37,029 nt of DNA. It comes from Verrucomicrobiota bacterium. Lineage in GTDB: Bacteria > Verrucomicrobiota > Verrucomicrobiia > Methylacidiphilales > JBCCWR01. The stretch is from the NCBI GenBank assembly GCA_039192515.1, contig JBCCXA010000035.1, forward strand, positions 1 to 37,029. Reading direction: 5' to 3'. Position numbers and translations under genes: made by a program. This document shows, one piece after another, positions 1 to 7,054 of this stretch; within the stretch, counting starts at the first letter, position 1; each line of letters begins with the position of its first letter. The notes beneath the pieces were generated by a model. The model saw only the letters and a list, made by a program, of their open reading frames with translations, did not search any database and had not been told where the DNA came from.

Positions 1-141
1 GGAACACTCAACCATACGCTGCTAACTGTAGAAAGCATCCGCCAAGCCCAATTAGATATCATAGGAATTATCATGAACTTTCATAATTGCCCCAAAGACT
101 TAGCGACTCAAACGAACCCCGCCATCCTTGAACAGATCACC
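1..141. repeat. Terminal direct repeat, left copy (contig closes on itself)
   Basis: Bases 1-141 match 36889-37029 exactly and in the same orientation. The repeat lies inside one bioD reading frame that is intact when the ends are merged. This is the signature of a circular path in a de Bruijn assembly graph cut at an arbitrary place, not of a biological terminal repeat. A length of exactly 141 equals a k-mer size commonly used by metagenome assemblers. Confidence 0.93.
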
Positions 142-210
142 CAACTACCAATCCTTAGAATTGAATCTCATCAAAGACTAGTGGAGCTTCCTAAATGGCT
201 CCTTCTATAA
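1..210 (+). CDS. bioD: Dethiobiotin synthetase, C-terminal part (bioD continues from window end)
   Basis: Open from base 1 in frame 1 to the TAA at 208-210 (69 codons, beginning GTLNHTLL). Bases 1-141 are identical to 36889-37029, where the same frame is codons 143-189 of the bioD that starts at 36463. Joined across the ends, the protein is 211 residues, close to the usual BioD length of about 220. This part carries the segment after the ATPase core, including the MNFHN strand and the C-terminal helices. BioD closes the ureido ring of dethiobiotin from diaminopelargonate, CO2 and ATP in the cytoplasm. A tRNA-Pro follows 80 nt downstream on the same strand. Confidence 0.9.
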   Translation, partial: GTLNHTLLTVESIRQAQLDIIGIIMNFHNCPKDLATQTNPAILEQITQLPILRIESHQRLVELPKWLLL

Positions 211-290
211 AAAAGGATCTAACATATTTTAAAAATAAAGGTTGGCTTTAGTGTAAAAACGATTAGCATTCTACCCCCAATGCAATAACT

Positions 291-367
291 CGGGGCGTAG
301 CTCAGCTTGGTAGAGCGCCAGCTTTGGGAGCTGGATGTCGTAGGTTCGAATCCTGTCGCCCCGACCA
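291..367 (+). tRNA. tRNA-Pro(TGG)
   Basis: A full cloverleaf can be folded by eye. The acceptor stem is CGGGGCG (291-297) paired with CGCCCCG (357-363). The D arm is GCTC...GAGC, the anticodon stem is CCAGC/GCTGG around the loop TTTGGGA, which gives anticodon TGG, and the T arm has TTCGAAT. The discriminator base is A and the 3' CCA is genome-encoded (365-367). It lies downstream of bioD on the same strand. tRNA genes are common integration sites, but no duplicated tRNA end was seen here. Confidence 0.96.
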
Positions 368-694
368 ATCTAATAAAACTCACGACTCTCCACCAAAGGT
401 TTAGAACCATGCAGTTGTCAATCATATCTAAAAGAAAATGGAAATGATTAAGCCAAACAAGAGCATTTTTTCATATCCCGGCTCAACCCACATATCCAGG
501 AGATTGAAGCACTCCTAGGTTTTCAACACGTATCTAAGCACCAAGGGACTGCACAGATCTCTTAAAACTTTGAACCTTGAAACCAGAGAATCACAGGTTA
601 GATGAGGCATTTCCTATTGATGATAAAATGCACCAGTTGAGCTAGCGTACGCTTATATGAACTCGGATAAATGAGGTGAATATTTTCTTACTTC
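368..694. other. Intergenic region with repeat copy F
   Basis: 327 nt between tRNA-Pro and the convergent end of the pseudopilin cassette. No credible reading frame or strong terminator was found. It contains one copy of the dispersed repeat family (about 481-576, listed separately). Confidence 0.5.
481..576 (+). repeat. Dispersed repeat family, copy F (diverged)
   Basis: The 5' part (CAACCC...GGAGATTGAAG) lines up with the opening of the family seen in copy B. The 3' part (GCACAGATCTCTTAA) lines up with copy B's GCGCAGATCTTTAAG. The middle is poorly conserved and shorter. It is the weakest copy together with E. By eye about 60% of positions agree in the two matching blocks. Function unknown. 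Confidence 0.45.
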
Positions 695-1441
695 CTACTC
701 AGCCTCTTCTGGTGGCTTTACACAATCTGGGAAAACCTCAAGACGTAACCTTCGCTTTCCACGCTGTGACACAAAAACACTTAGCTGATTGGATTGGCCA
801 AAGACGAGTGGGCCCCTTAGAATAGACTCACGGTCGTGTTTATCCTGGCATATAATACTAGCACCTTTATTGAGTAGAGTAGGGTCCAAAATAATTATTT
901 CTTCTCCTACCATTGCCTGACCATCTAGGCTCCAATTTTGTTTTGCTACCTCACACTTCACGGGAAAATCATAACCTCCCAAGTATAAACGGATTCTATA
1001 ATCAACCCCACTCTGATGATTCGTATCTGCATTTTCTTTTGGTTCAATATGATCCTGGAGTAACTTTGTTTGAATTACTCCTTCATCAGCAAAAATAACT
1101 AGAGTATAAAATTCATCCTTATTTTCTCTCTCACTCTTAACGGAATGTCTAGAAAGCTGTTGGCCAGCTAAAGTGATACCTAGCTGTCCCCCTTGTTTAT
1201 CTGCTGGAATATAATGCATCACCATCCCAGAGGTTAAGCCAAGCAGTAGCGGCTCTCGATTTAAATGAATATCAATTGCTTCACGACTCAATGGTAATAA
1301 ATTGGCAATGCGAAGATAAACCCCATTTTCTTGATGCTCATCCATAGTTTTAACCTCTTGTGCGAGTAAGAGATTCACGAAACAAACTATCGATAAAAAT
1401 AGAATAAATATTAGCTCAGCAACATTTTTTCTATACGACAT
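695..1441 (-). CDS. Exported hypothetical protein, fifth gene of the pseudopilin cassette
   Basis: 248 residues with an N-terminal signal peptide (basic MSYRKN, then a hydrophobic run ending ...NLLLAQE). The mature part opens with YLRIANLLPLSREAIDIHL and a following GLTSGM...GQLGITLAG stretch. This loosely recalls the beta-sandwich of DUF4397-type exported proteins; that is a by-eye impression only. The ATG at 1441 lies 3 nt after the stop of the upstream cassette A gene, so the two are almost certainly co-transcribed and probably translationally coupled. Likely role: periplasmic or outer-surface partner of the pseudopilin-like proteins. Function unknown. Confidence 0.75.
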   Translation of the reverse strand: MSYRKNVAELIFILFLSIVCFVNLLLAQEVKTMDEHQENGVYLRIANLLPLSREAIDIHLNREPLLLGLTSGMVMHYIPADKQGGQLGITLAGQQLSRHSVKSERENKDEFYTLVIFADEGVIQTKLLQDHIEPKENADTNHQSGVDYRIRLYLGGYDFPVKCEVAKQNWSLDGQAMVGEEIIILDPTLLNKGASIICQDKHDRESILRGPLVFGQSNQLSVFVSQRGKRRLRLEVFPDCVKPPEEAE

Positions 1442-1444
1442 CTT

Positions 1445-4372
1445 TTAATAGAATTCCGATTTTAAGACCTCATAGCTAATAGATTTCGGTCGATTGTTTT
1501 CTAGTAGGTTGGGCATTTTTCGAACTTTAAGTGGCTCTTGCACTTGATAGTTTCGCTTTAATTTTACCACTTGCCTTACTAGAGTAGTGGAATCCCTTTG
1601 AAAGCGTCCTTTATGCATTTTGCCATTTTCAGCAGTTACATAGATGCTGTAAACCGTTCCTTTTAATGTTAGCAATCCAATAATATGCCTAAAGATTTCC
1701 TCTCTTGCTCGATCTAATAAATCATTATTCTTTTTATTAGGTTCTAAGTCGTGAACATCAAGCAATTGACGTCCTTTGTTAAAAATAGGCAGATCCCCTA
1801 GCTCTCCAAGAGACAAAAAAGGCTTTTGTTCATTCTTTCTGATATATGCTTCAATCGCATCGACAAATGCTTCTACATTAAGTTTGACCCCCCTTGGCAA
1901 TCCTAAGTCGCAAGGCGCAGCATAGTTATGCTCATCCGCATACGCTTCAGTTCTTTTCTGAGTCCTCAGGCCCTGCATGATTGCACGCAAAGGCACATGA
2001 TGGGAATCTCTCAATATCGAGTTCAACAAAATTTTTCCTCGTGATTCACCAACAGTAAACAACTCCGCCAAACGAAATGCTCTATTCTCATCGCTAACAT
2101 GATCAAGGCGCGCGACTCCAGTAAGCTCCCCCTGCGTTGAGCCTATAGATAGGGTTCTAAAACCACCCCTATTGATTGTTTTGCCGGCTGTGGAAGAATA
2201 GTAACCTTCGCTAGCTACTGCTGGGTCATAGATAAAACCCAATTCACCAATTGTCTTCATAGGGCCATCTCGAATAACGGAGACAGCTTCCTCTGCAGAA
2301 TTCATAGGTGAAAAACGCACAGGCTCTGGGACAAAATAACCTGGGGTATCAATCGAATAATTATCACTAACCACTTTGAAACTAGGCCCTCCCAGAAGTG
2401 TATAATTCTTATTGTTGACTGTATTTCTTCTCCAAGCAATTGAGCTATTACCTGAAAATTCGCTGTAAGATGGAAAAATCTCTGTTAATGAACGTGGATC
2501 CGCACTGTCCAGAGGATAGCAACGATGACTATTGTTACCAACATCAGGCGGCACATTCCCAAAAGCTTGGCTAGCAGAGACATCTTTATCATGAGCATCA
2601 TTATAAGCAAACTTGAAAAGATAATTAAAAGCCCCTTGTTGGGCCACTCTAGGCTGTATATCTAGATAGCCGTGCTCGTTTGCAACCACGATCTCAGTGT
2701 TAATATTTATGGCGGAATCGCCAGCATCTGTTGCCATTCTGATGTGCTTCTCTTCATAGTCATAAGGTCCTTCAATTTGGGGTAGTTGTATAACAGGAGC
2801 ATCTCTTACAATAGGCCAGCCCTCATCTTTTAAAAACTGGCCTTTTAGAGGAACACTCGTTAAAAGCGAATACTGTCCTGCAGGTATAACACCTAGACTG
2901 CTTAGAGAAATTTGTAGTGGAGCATTTCCCGGTGTTCCAGGCACTTGACCCATTATCTGCAAATTACTTGCAGAGCCTAACTCCCTATAAAAGGGATTTC
3001 TTTCCGCTATTAGAATCTTCAAATCATCGAAGCCTCCCAAATTGATTTCCTTCGTGTGCAAATTCCATACTTCAAAGGTATGATCTACACGAAGCATGCC
3101 CTGTGATGGATAATAAGCTCCAACATACTCTCCAATGGCAGGAACAACCTCTTTGCCAAATACGGCAGGAGGGTTGCCTGGTACACCTTCTCCAACTTCT
3201 TCAGGATCTGGTGCTGGCTCCCAGAACTTAAGATCGTGATCAATGACCGTGGGTTGATGGTCTTCATCTATATAATCATAGATATTCGCCGCTATCTTGA
3301 TACAGTATCGCCTTTGATCTTCCTCGCTCACCCTTGATTGATAATAGCGTTCTCCAAATTTTGGTAATACAGCTATGATGTAATCTCCCAAGGCAATCAC
3401 ATTATCAACTATCTCTTGGCGTCCCAAGCCAGATTTATAGTCTTGTGCAGTTTCGACATAATCATTGAGATTAATTTTTCTTAGCCCGAGACTGCCTCTT
3501 TCATCAGCTTCTGAATAAAATGTAATATGAGATCGAATCTCTTCCGAAATGAGTCTATCTTGAAAAACCTCAGGTAACAGCTGTTTCAATGTCTCTGTTC
3601 CTACTAATGCATCCGGCAACCATTCCCTAGCTTCGACTAAAGCTTTAGTAACCATCTGCCCATTTTTACCAAATAAACTTTCTAAAGATATTTCTTTAGG
3701 ACTTGCTCCAACAGTGCGACTATGTTTCCCATCCTCTTCTGTATTTCCTATGCTACTAAGATCCAGTTTTGCAGACTCATCATCTATCCAATACCCGTAT
3801 CTACCAACAATTTCACCCTCATGATCCTCAATATATATCCATTGTACAGGCACAGTTCTTCTGCTGCCATCATCATTCTGCAAACCCAGCAATCCATAGG
3901 GTGACCCCGGAGCCCTCCTGTTGATGTCAAAACTCTTAGGCTCTTTCGTAGAGGCTATATCTGGATCACCCGTCAAAAAGGAGCTCAAAAAAAATTCTCT
4001 CTCAATCATCAGTCCACTATCATCTAACTTGATACTTTTAAGATATGGCGCGGTAAGTAGCCCATCCTTGAACTCTACTTTCTCTTCCGTGTATGTATTT
4101 ACAGAGGTTTCTAAGTCAGTTGCTTGAAGCAAAGCAATCGCATCTGCCAAACCAGCCTTTGCTACTAAATCGCTTTGAACTTTTGCTAACATGGCTCGGG
4201 ATAGTAACCTCTCTATTTCGACAGAACTTAAAAAAGCAAGTACCATAGCTGATACCAAAAAAACCATGATTAAGGTGATGACGAGTGCAAAACCTCTTCT
4301 ATTACTAGTAGCGCATGATAGATAATAAAACCTTTGCAAAGAGTTTACGAACAATCTGCTATAGAAATGCAT
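1445..4372 (-). CDS. Verru_Chthon cassette protein A-like, large pseudopilin-type protein
   Basis: 975 residues. A prepilin-type leader ends at RRG before FALVITLIMVFLVSAMVLAF (about residues 26-48), so cleavage would follow the Gly. In place of Glu at mature position +5 it has Ile (FALVI), as in GspK-like minor pseudopilins. The helix continues as SSVEIERLLSRAMLAKVQSDLVAKAGLADAIALL, which resembles the N-terminal stalk of GspK and of cassette protein A. The remainder is a very large, presumably extracytoplasmic domain with repeated Asp/Glu-rich segments and no motif I recognise. It lies 4 nt after the protein C gene and 3 nt before the exported fifth gene. In the four-gene cassette described for Verrucomicrobium and Chthoniobacter, A is the very long member, which fits. 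Function of the cassette is unknown. Confidence 0.82.
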   Translation of the reverse strand: MHFYSRLFVNSLQRFYYLSCATSNRRGFALVITLIMVFLVSAMVLAFLSSVEIERLLSRAMLAKVQSDLVAKAGLADAIALLQATDLETSVNTYTEEKVEFKDGLLTAPYLKSIKLDDSGLMIEREFFLSSFLTGDPDIASTKEPKSFDINRRAPGSPYGLLGLQNDDGSRRTVPVQWIYIEDHEGEIVGRYGYWIDDESAKLDLSSIGNTEEDGKHSRTVGASPKEISLESLFGKNGQMVTKALVEAREWLPDALVGTETLKQLLPEVFQDRLISEEIRSHITFYSEADERGSLGLRKINLNDYVETAQDYKSGLGRQEIVDNVIALGDYIIAVLPKFGERYYQSRVSEEDQRRYCIKIAANIYDYIDEDHQPTVIDHDLKFWEPAPDPEEVGEGVPGNPPAVFGKEVVPAIGEYVGAYYPSQGMLRVDHTFEVWNLHTKEINLGGFDDLKILIAERNPFYRELGSASNLQIMGQVPGTPGNAPLQISLSSLGVIPAGQYSLLTSVPLKGQFLKDEGWPIVRDAPVIQLPQIEGPYDYEEKHIRMATDAGDSAININTEIVVANEHGYLDIQPRVAQQGAFNYLFKFAYNDAHDKDVSASQAFGNVPPDVGNNSHRCYPLDSADPRSLTEIFPSYSEFSGNSSIAWRRNTVNNKNYTLLGGPSFKVVSDNYSIDTPGYFVPEPVRFSPMNSAEEAVSVIRDGPMKTIGELGFIYDPAVASEGYYSSTAGKTINRGGFRTLSIGSTQGELTGVARLDHVSDENRAFRLAELFTVGESRGKILLNSILRDSHHVPLRAIMQGLRTQKRTEAYADEHNYAAPCDLGLPRGVKLNVEAFVDAIEAYIRKNEQKPFLSLGELGDLPIFNKGRQLLDVHDLEPNKKNNDLLDRAREEIFRHIIGLLTLKGTVYSIYVTAENGKMHKGRFQRDSTTLVRQVVKLKRNYQVQEPLKVRKMPNLLENNRPKSISYEVLKSEFY

Positions 4373-4376
4373 AGCC

Positions 4377-5135
4377 CTAGTATCCTACCCTCAGCATGAA
4401 TTTCTCGCCTAAAGATTCCCTCCCAAACTCTCTCGGTCGATGCCAATCCTCTTGACTGGAAAATTTTCCAACATCCCTGGCACCGTAAGCCGTTAATGAA
4501 ATCTCAAAGAAGCTAGGTTTTTCAAAAAAAGCACCTTGATCCATTTCAGTTAAATCCTGACGGTAAGCTTTGATAAAAAAATCAATAATATTTACGGCCA
4601 ATACATCATCATATCCTCTTCGATCGGAAGCAGGACAGAATAAATTTGACTTATTAATTAAAAAATGAAAAATGCCGTAACTAATACCGCTCCCCTGGTT
4701 ACTCCAAGTTTTATCACTGCTTTTGAAGTAGCGATGTAAGCTGTAAGACTTATTTGGCTGACTATAAGACAAATAATAACCGATAGAGCAGAGATCACTT
4801 TTATTGCCTCGATGATCTTGTCCGTTTGCCGGATGGGTGCTAAGAAAAAATATCATATCTCCAGCATTCTTTGGAGGTAAGTCAGCGTCCAGTTTTACAG
4901 CTCCAACATTATTTAGATAAAAGGGTAAAGACTGATTGACATACAGGCCCCTTAAATCTTTTGTCATAAATGACAGTGCCGCTTGTCCCTCAAGAAAAGC
5001 ATCTGATTGTTTTTGATTATGCCTCCAGATCTTGGTGATGTGTGTAAAGAAGCTTAGAAGTGTTAAAGTAAGAAAAGCGAGTAGTGCGATAACTACCATC
5101 AACTCAACAAGAGTAATACCTCTCTTACTTTTCAT
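4377..5135 (-). CDS. Verru_Chthon cassette protein C-like pseudopilin
   Basis: 252 residues. The prepilin leader MKSKRG is followed by ITLVELMVVIALLAFLTLTL, with the conserved Glu at +5 of the mature protein. Features I associate with cassette protein C are an aromatic Trp after the helix (KIWRHN), GDMIFFLSTHP, and the block CSIGYYLSYS...YSLHRYF. Its start overlaps the end of the protein B gene by 11 nt and its stop is 4 nt before the protein A gene. Probably a GspJ-like minor pseudopilin built into a periplasmic pseudopilus or a related export assembly. No pilus ATPase, secretin or prepilin peptidase is present in this window. Confidence 0.83.
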   Translation of the reverse strand: MKSKRGITLVELMVVIALLAFLTLTLLSFFTHITKIWRHNQKQSDAFLEGQAALSFMTKDLRGLYVNQSLPFYLNNVGAVKLDADLPPKNAGDMIFFLSTHPANGQDHRGNKSDLCSIGYYLSYSQPNKSYSLHRYFKSSDKTWSNQGSGISYGIFHFLINKSNLFCPASDRRGYDDVLAVNIIDFFIKAYRQDLTEMDQGAFFEKPSFFEISLTAYGARDVGKFSSQEDWHRPREFGRESLGEKFMLRVGY

Positions 5136-5697
5136 GAACCTGATTCGACAATGTCACAAATCTATATTCAGTTCGATTCTCATAGGGAGCAGAAGCAGGC
5201 GCTTGAATCATAACTGTGATATGGCACAGCCCTACTTTTCCAATCTCACGAGATCTAGTTTGAATCTTTGCTAGATAACGAGCCTTTGGATAGCCCTGAA
5301 AATACTCTTTTTGATCAACCGTACCTATTGGATTTCCCATATGGTCGTAGCCAATAACCAAAGAATCTGTTTCTGAATTTCCAGACAACGTCAAAGCGAC
5401 GTATGATGATTTCTGATCTGCATCACCAGAAGTATAAATATGAGCCTCCTGCGAAGTAGCTCTCTCGATATCAGCAAATACCATTTGAGCAATTAGAGCT
5501 GTGCGGATCTCATCTTGATAATGAGCAGCCGACCCTAGCGCAATTGGCAATAAAGATAGAATAGAAACAAGCACAAAAGTTAAAACTCCAATTGCCGTCA
5601 CAACCTCGATGAGAGTAAATGCTGCACGCCTTGTATAAAGAAGACCCCTTGAATAAGTCCTTAAGAGTACTTGATTTCTTAGTTTAAGAAATTTCAT
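5125..5697 (-). CDS. Verru_Chthon cassette protein B-like pseudopilin
   Basis: 190 residues. The leader ends RRA before FTLIEVVTAIGVLTFVLVSI, a type IV prepilin site with Ala rather than Gly at -1 and Glu at +5. The helix leads into LLPIALGSA and then IRTALIAQMVFADI, which matches the characteristic start of cassette protein B. The leader is long (about 27 residues), so the methionine at 5697 may not be the true start. The gene begins 1 nt after the stop of the protein D gene and overlaps the protein C gene by 11 nt. Confidence 0.83.
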   Translation of the reverse strand: MKFLKLRNQVLLRTYSRGLLYTRRAAFTLIEVVTAIGVLTFVLVSILSLLPIALGSAAHYQDEIRTALIAQMVFADIERATSQEAHIYTSGDADQKSSYVALTLSGNSETDSLVIGYDHMGNPIGTVDQKEYFQGYPKARYLAKIQTRSREIGKVGLCHITVMIQAPASAPYENRTEYRFVTLSNQVHEK

Positions 5698-5698
5698 T

Positions 5699-6367
5699 CT
5701 ACAAGTTCGTGGCCAGCACCTCTAGAGCTTCCTCCTCAGTTGCCCTTTCTACATGAGCCCTACCTGTGAAGCGATTTAAGACTAACGTCGTGAAAACCTT
5801 TCCTTTTACATGAGTTTTACTAAATTCGGCCGGAAAATCCTTATCTTCTAGAAGCAATAACCTAAGATGGCTGGTTTCAATAGGGTTTTCAATAATACCT
5901 GCACTATTGAAGACTACAGCGTATAAAACTCCCTCACCATATGGAATCGAACTATCAGGATGAATAGCGTACGAGCCTAATAATGATTTCTTATCCTCCT
6001 TAAAATAGATGCCCCTGGGCAATAACTGCCATTTAGATAAGGCTATAAATGTGTTATTGGTTTCATCTTCAGGTAAAGCATCACGAAATGTGATGAAACC
6101 TCGCTGCCTAAACGCTTCCTTGCCAAAATGATTTCCTGCAAAGCCGACATAGGTCCTCGTCTGTAAGCGAAGAGCATCCACGCGCGCCCTCTCAAACGTT
6201 TGTAACAAAGTGCTTACTGCACTTTCCCTGCTCATGTGATCAGGAAAACTTCTCAACAACGGAAACAACACAGAAGTCAAAACCAACACAATGCCTGCAA
6301 CTACCACTAGCTCGAGAATTGTAAAACCTGATTTTACCTTTGCTTGCATCACAAGCATGTATATCAC
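5699..6367 (-). CDS. Verru_Chthon cassette protein D-like pseudopilin (GspH-like)
   Basis: 222 residues; first gene of the five-gene cassette. The prepilin site is KSG before FTILELVVVAGIVLVLTSVL, with Glu at +5. The continuation TLLQTFERARVDALRLQTRTYVGFAG is the usual GspH/FimT-like pattern. The start taken is GTG at 6367 because AAAGG lies 5 nt upstream; ATG at 6358 and 6349 would also leave a usable leader. The ATGs at 5697, 5135, 4372 and 1441 follow with gaps of 1 to 4 nt or short overlaps, so the five genes form one transcription unit. Confidence 0.82.
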   Translation of the reverse strand: MIYMLVMQAKVKSGFTILELVVVAGIVLVLTSVLFPLLRSFPDHMSRESAVSTLLQTFERARVDALRLQTRTYVGFAGNHFGKEAFRQRGFITFRDALPEDETNNTFIALSKWQLLPRGIYFKEDKKSLLGSYAIHPDSSIPYGEGVLYAVVFNSAGIIENPIETSHLRLLLLEDKDFPAEFSKTHVKGKVFTTLVLNRFTGRAHVERATEEEALEVLATNL

Positions 6368-6403
6368 TATAACCTTTTACAACAACCTAAAATTTAAACA
6401 AAT

Positions 6404-6442
6404 AGTGTCAAAATCTTACCTTATGTAAAAAATTTTGACACT
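6404..6442. promoter_or_regulatory. Perfect 11-bp inverted repeat 37 nt upstream of the cassette start
   Basis: AGTGTCAAAAT (6404-6414) and its exact reverse complement ATTTTGACACT (6432-6442) are separated by 17 nt. The inner arm gives TTGACA reading toward the cassette, but no convincing -10 at normal spacing follows. It could be an operator, a stem-loop in the cassette leader, or chance in AT-rich DNA. Confidence 0.35.
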
Positions 6443-6452
6443 TATTTCCAAT

Positions 6453-6612
6453 ACTTAACCCAGGTTAGGTAATAAAAGTCGAACGAGATGCACTAAAGCT
6501 TGAGTCACAAGAAAAAGGGAATCGCTGAAAATTACCCATGCCACAGAATTATATCAGTTAGAAAACAACACCCCAAAAATTCGCAAGATCATTATAAACT
6601 CTATTCATAACA
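6453..6612 (+). repeat. Dispersed repeat family, copy D
   Basis: CTTAACCC followed by AAAAGTCGAACGAGATG and then AAAGCTTGAGTCACAAG aligns with copies B, C and A. CGAACGAGATGC is nearly the same as in copy B, and AAGCTTGAGTCACA is identical to copy A. The reading frame seen in B is broken here: the second codon after ATG is followed by TAA. The 3' end (GCAAGATC...CTCTATTC) aligns loosely with the end of B. No gene follows it on this strand for 2.6 kb. Confidence 0.7.
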
Positions 6613-6887
6613 AAATTAAGCTTACAGTTGATATAATGAAAAGTTTTATAAAAATTTTTAAATAAAATTTCCCCTTAGGTAGGTCTATTCGCCCAAAAAT
6701 AAAAAAACAAAACTAACAGGGATACACACACTTCATAGATCCAATAGGGATAAGAGTCTTTCAAGTAGATAAATTATAGGAATTGAAATAAGCAGCAAAC
6801 CTATAAATGAGGTCCGTAAATTGCAGATTTTTTTCATAGCGGGTCATAGGTCACGCAACCAAAAGATCATCTATTGATGTCAATTCA

Positions 6888-6957
6888 AAAATGCTCAAGG
6901 TTACACAGATCAATTCAGAATGCAGAAGGAAGGACTTTTTATTTTTTTGAGCATTTT
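6888..6957. repeat. Long-loop inverted repeat, possible terminator of the O-antigen ligase gene
   Basis: AAAATGCTCAA (6888-6898) and TTGAGCATTTT (6947-6957) are exact reverse complements with a 48-nt loop. It lies about 100 nt past the ligase stop. The loop is too long and the T-run too short for a standard intrinsic terminator, so its function is uncertain. Confidence 0.25.
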
Positions 6958-7054
6958 CTTATTACATCCGAGTTATACCTGAACTATTGATCTCTAGCAA
7001 AACTATTTGCCCTAGTTGAAGTCTGTCTCAAATACCTCTGCAATTCAGCTCCCC

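Larger units (their letters stand above)
6368..7054. other. Long intergenic region upstream of the pseudopilin cassette
   Basis: 687 nt, strongly AT-rich, between the end of the O-antigen ligase gene and the start of the cassette. No credible protein gene was found on either strand. It holds an 11-bp inverted repeat next to the cassette start (6404-6442), repeat copy D (6453-6612), and a long-loop inverted repeat near the ligase end (6888-6957). Within the latter, TCAATTCA...AATGC occurs twice about 30 nt apart (near 6880 and 6910). Confidence 0.5.

Noticed and set aside
219..425. 68-codon frame on the minus strand across the tRNA gene
   Set aside because: It is antisense to tRNA-Pro; the VGATGFEPTTSSSQ-type product is a known artefact of translating tRNA genes backwards.
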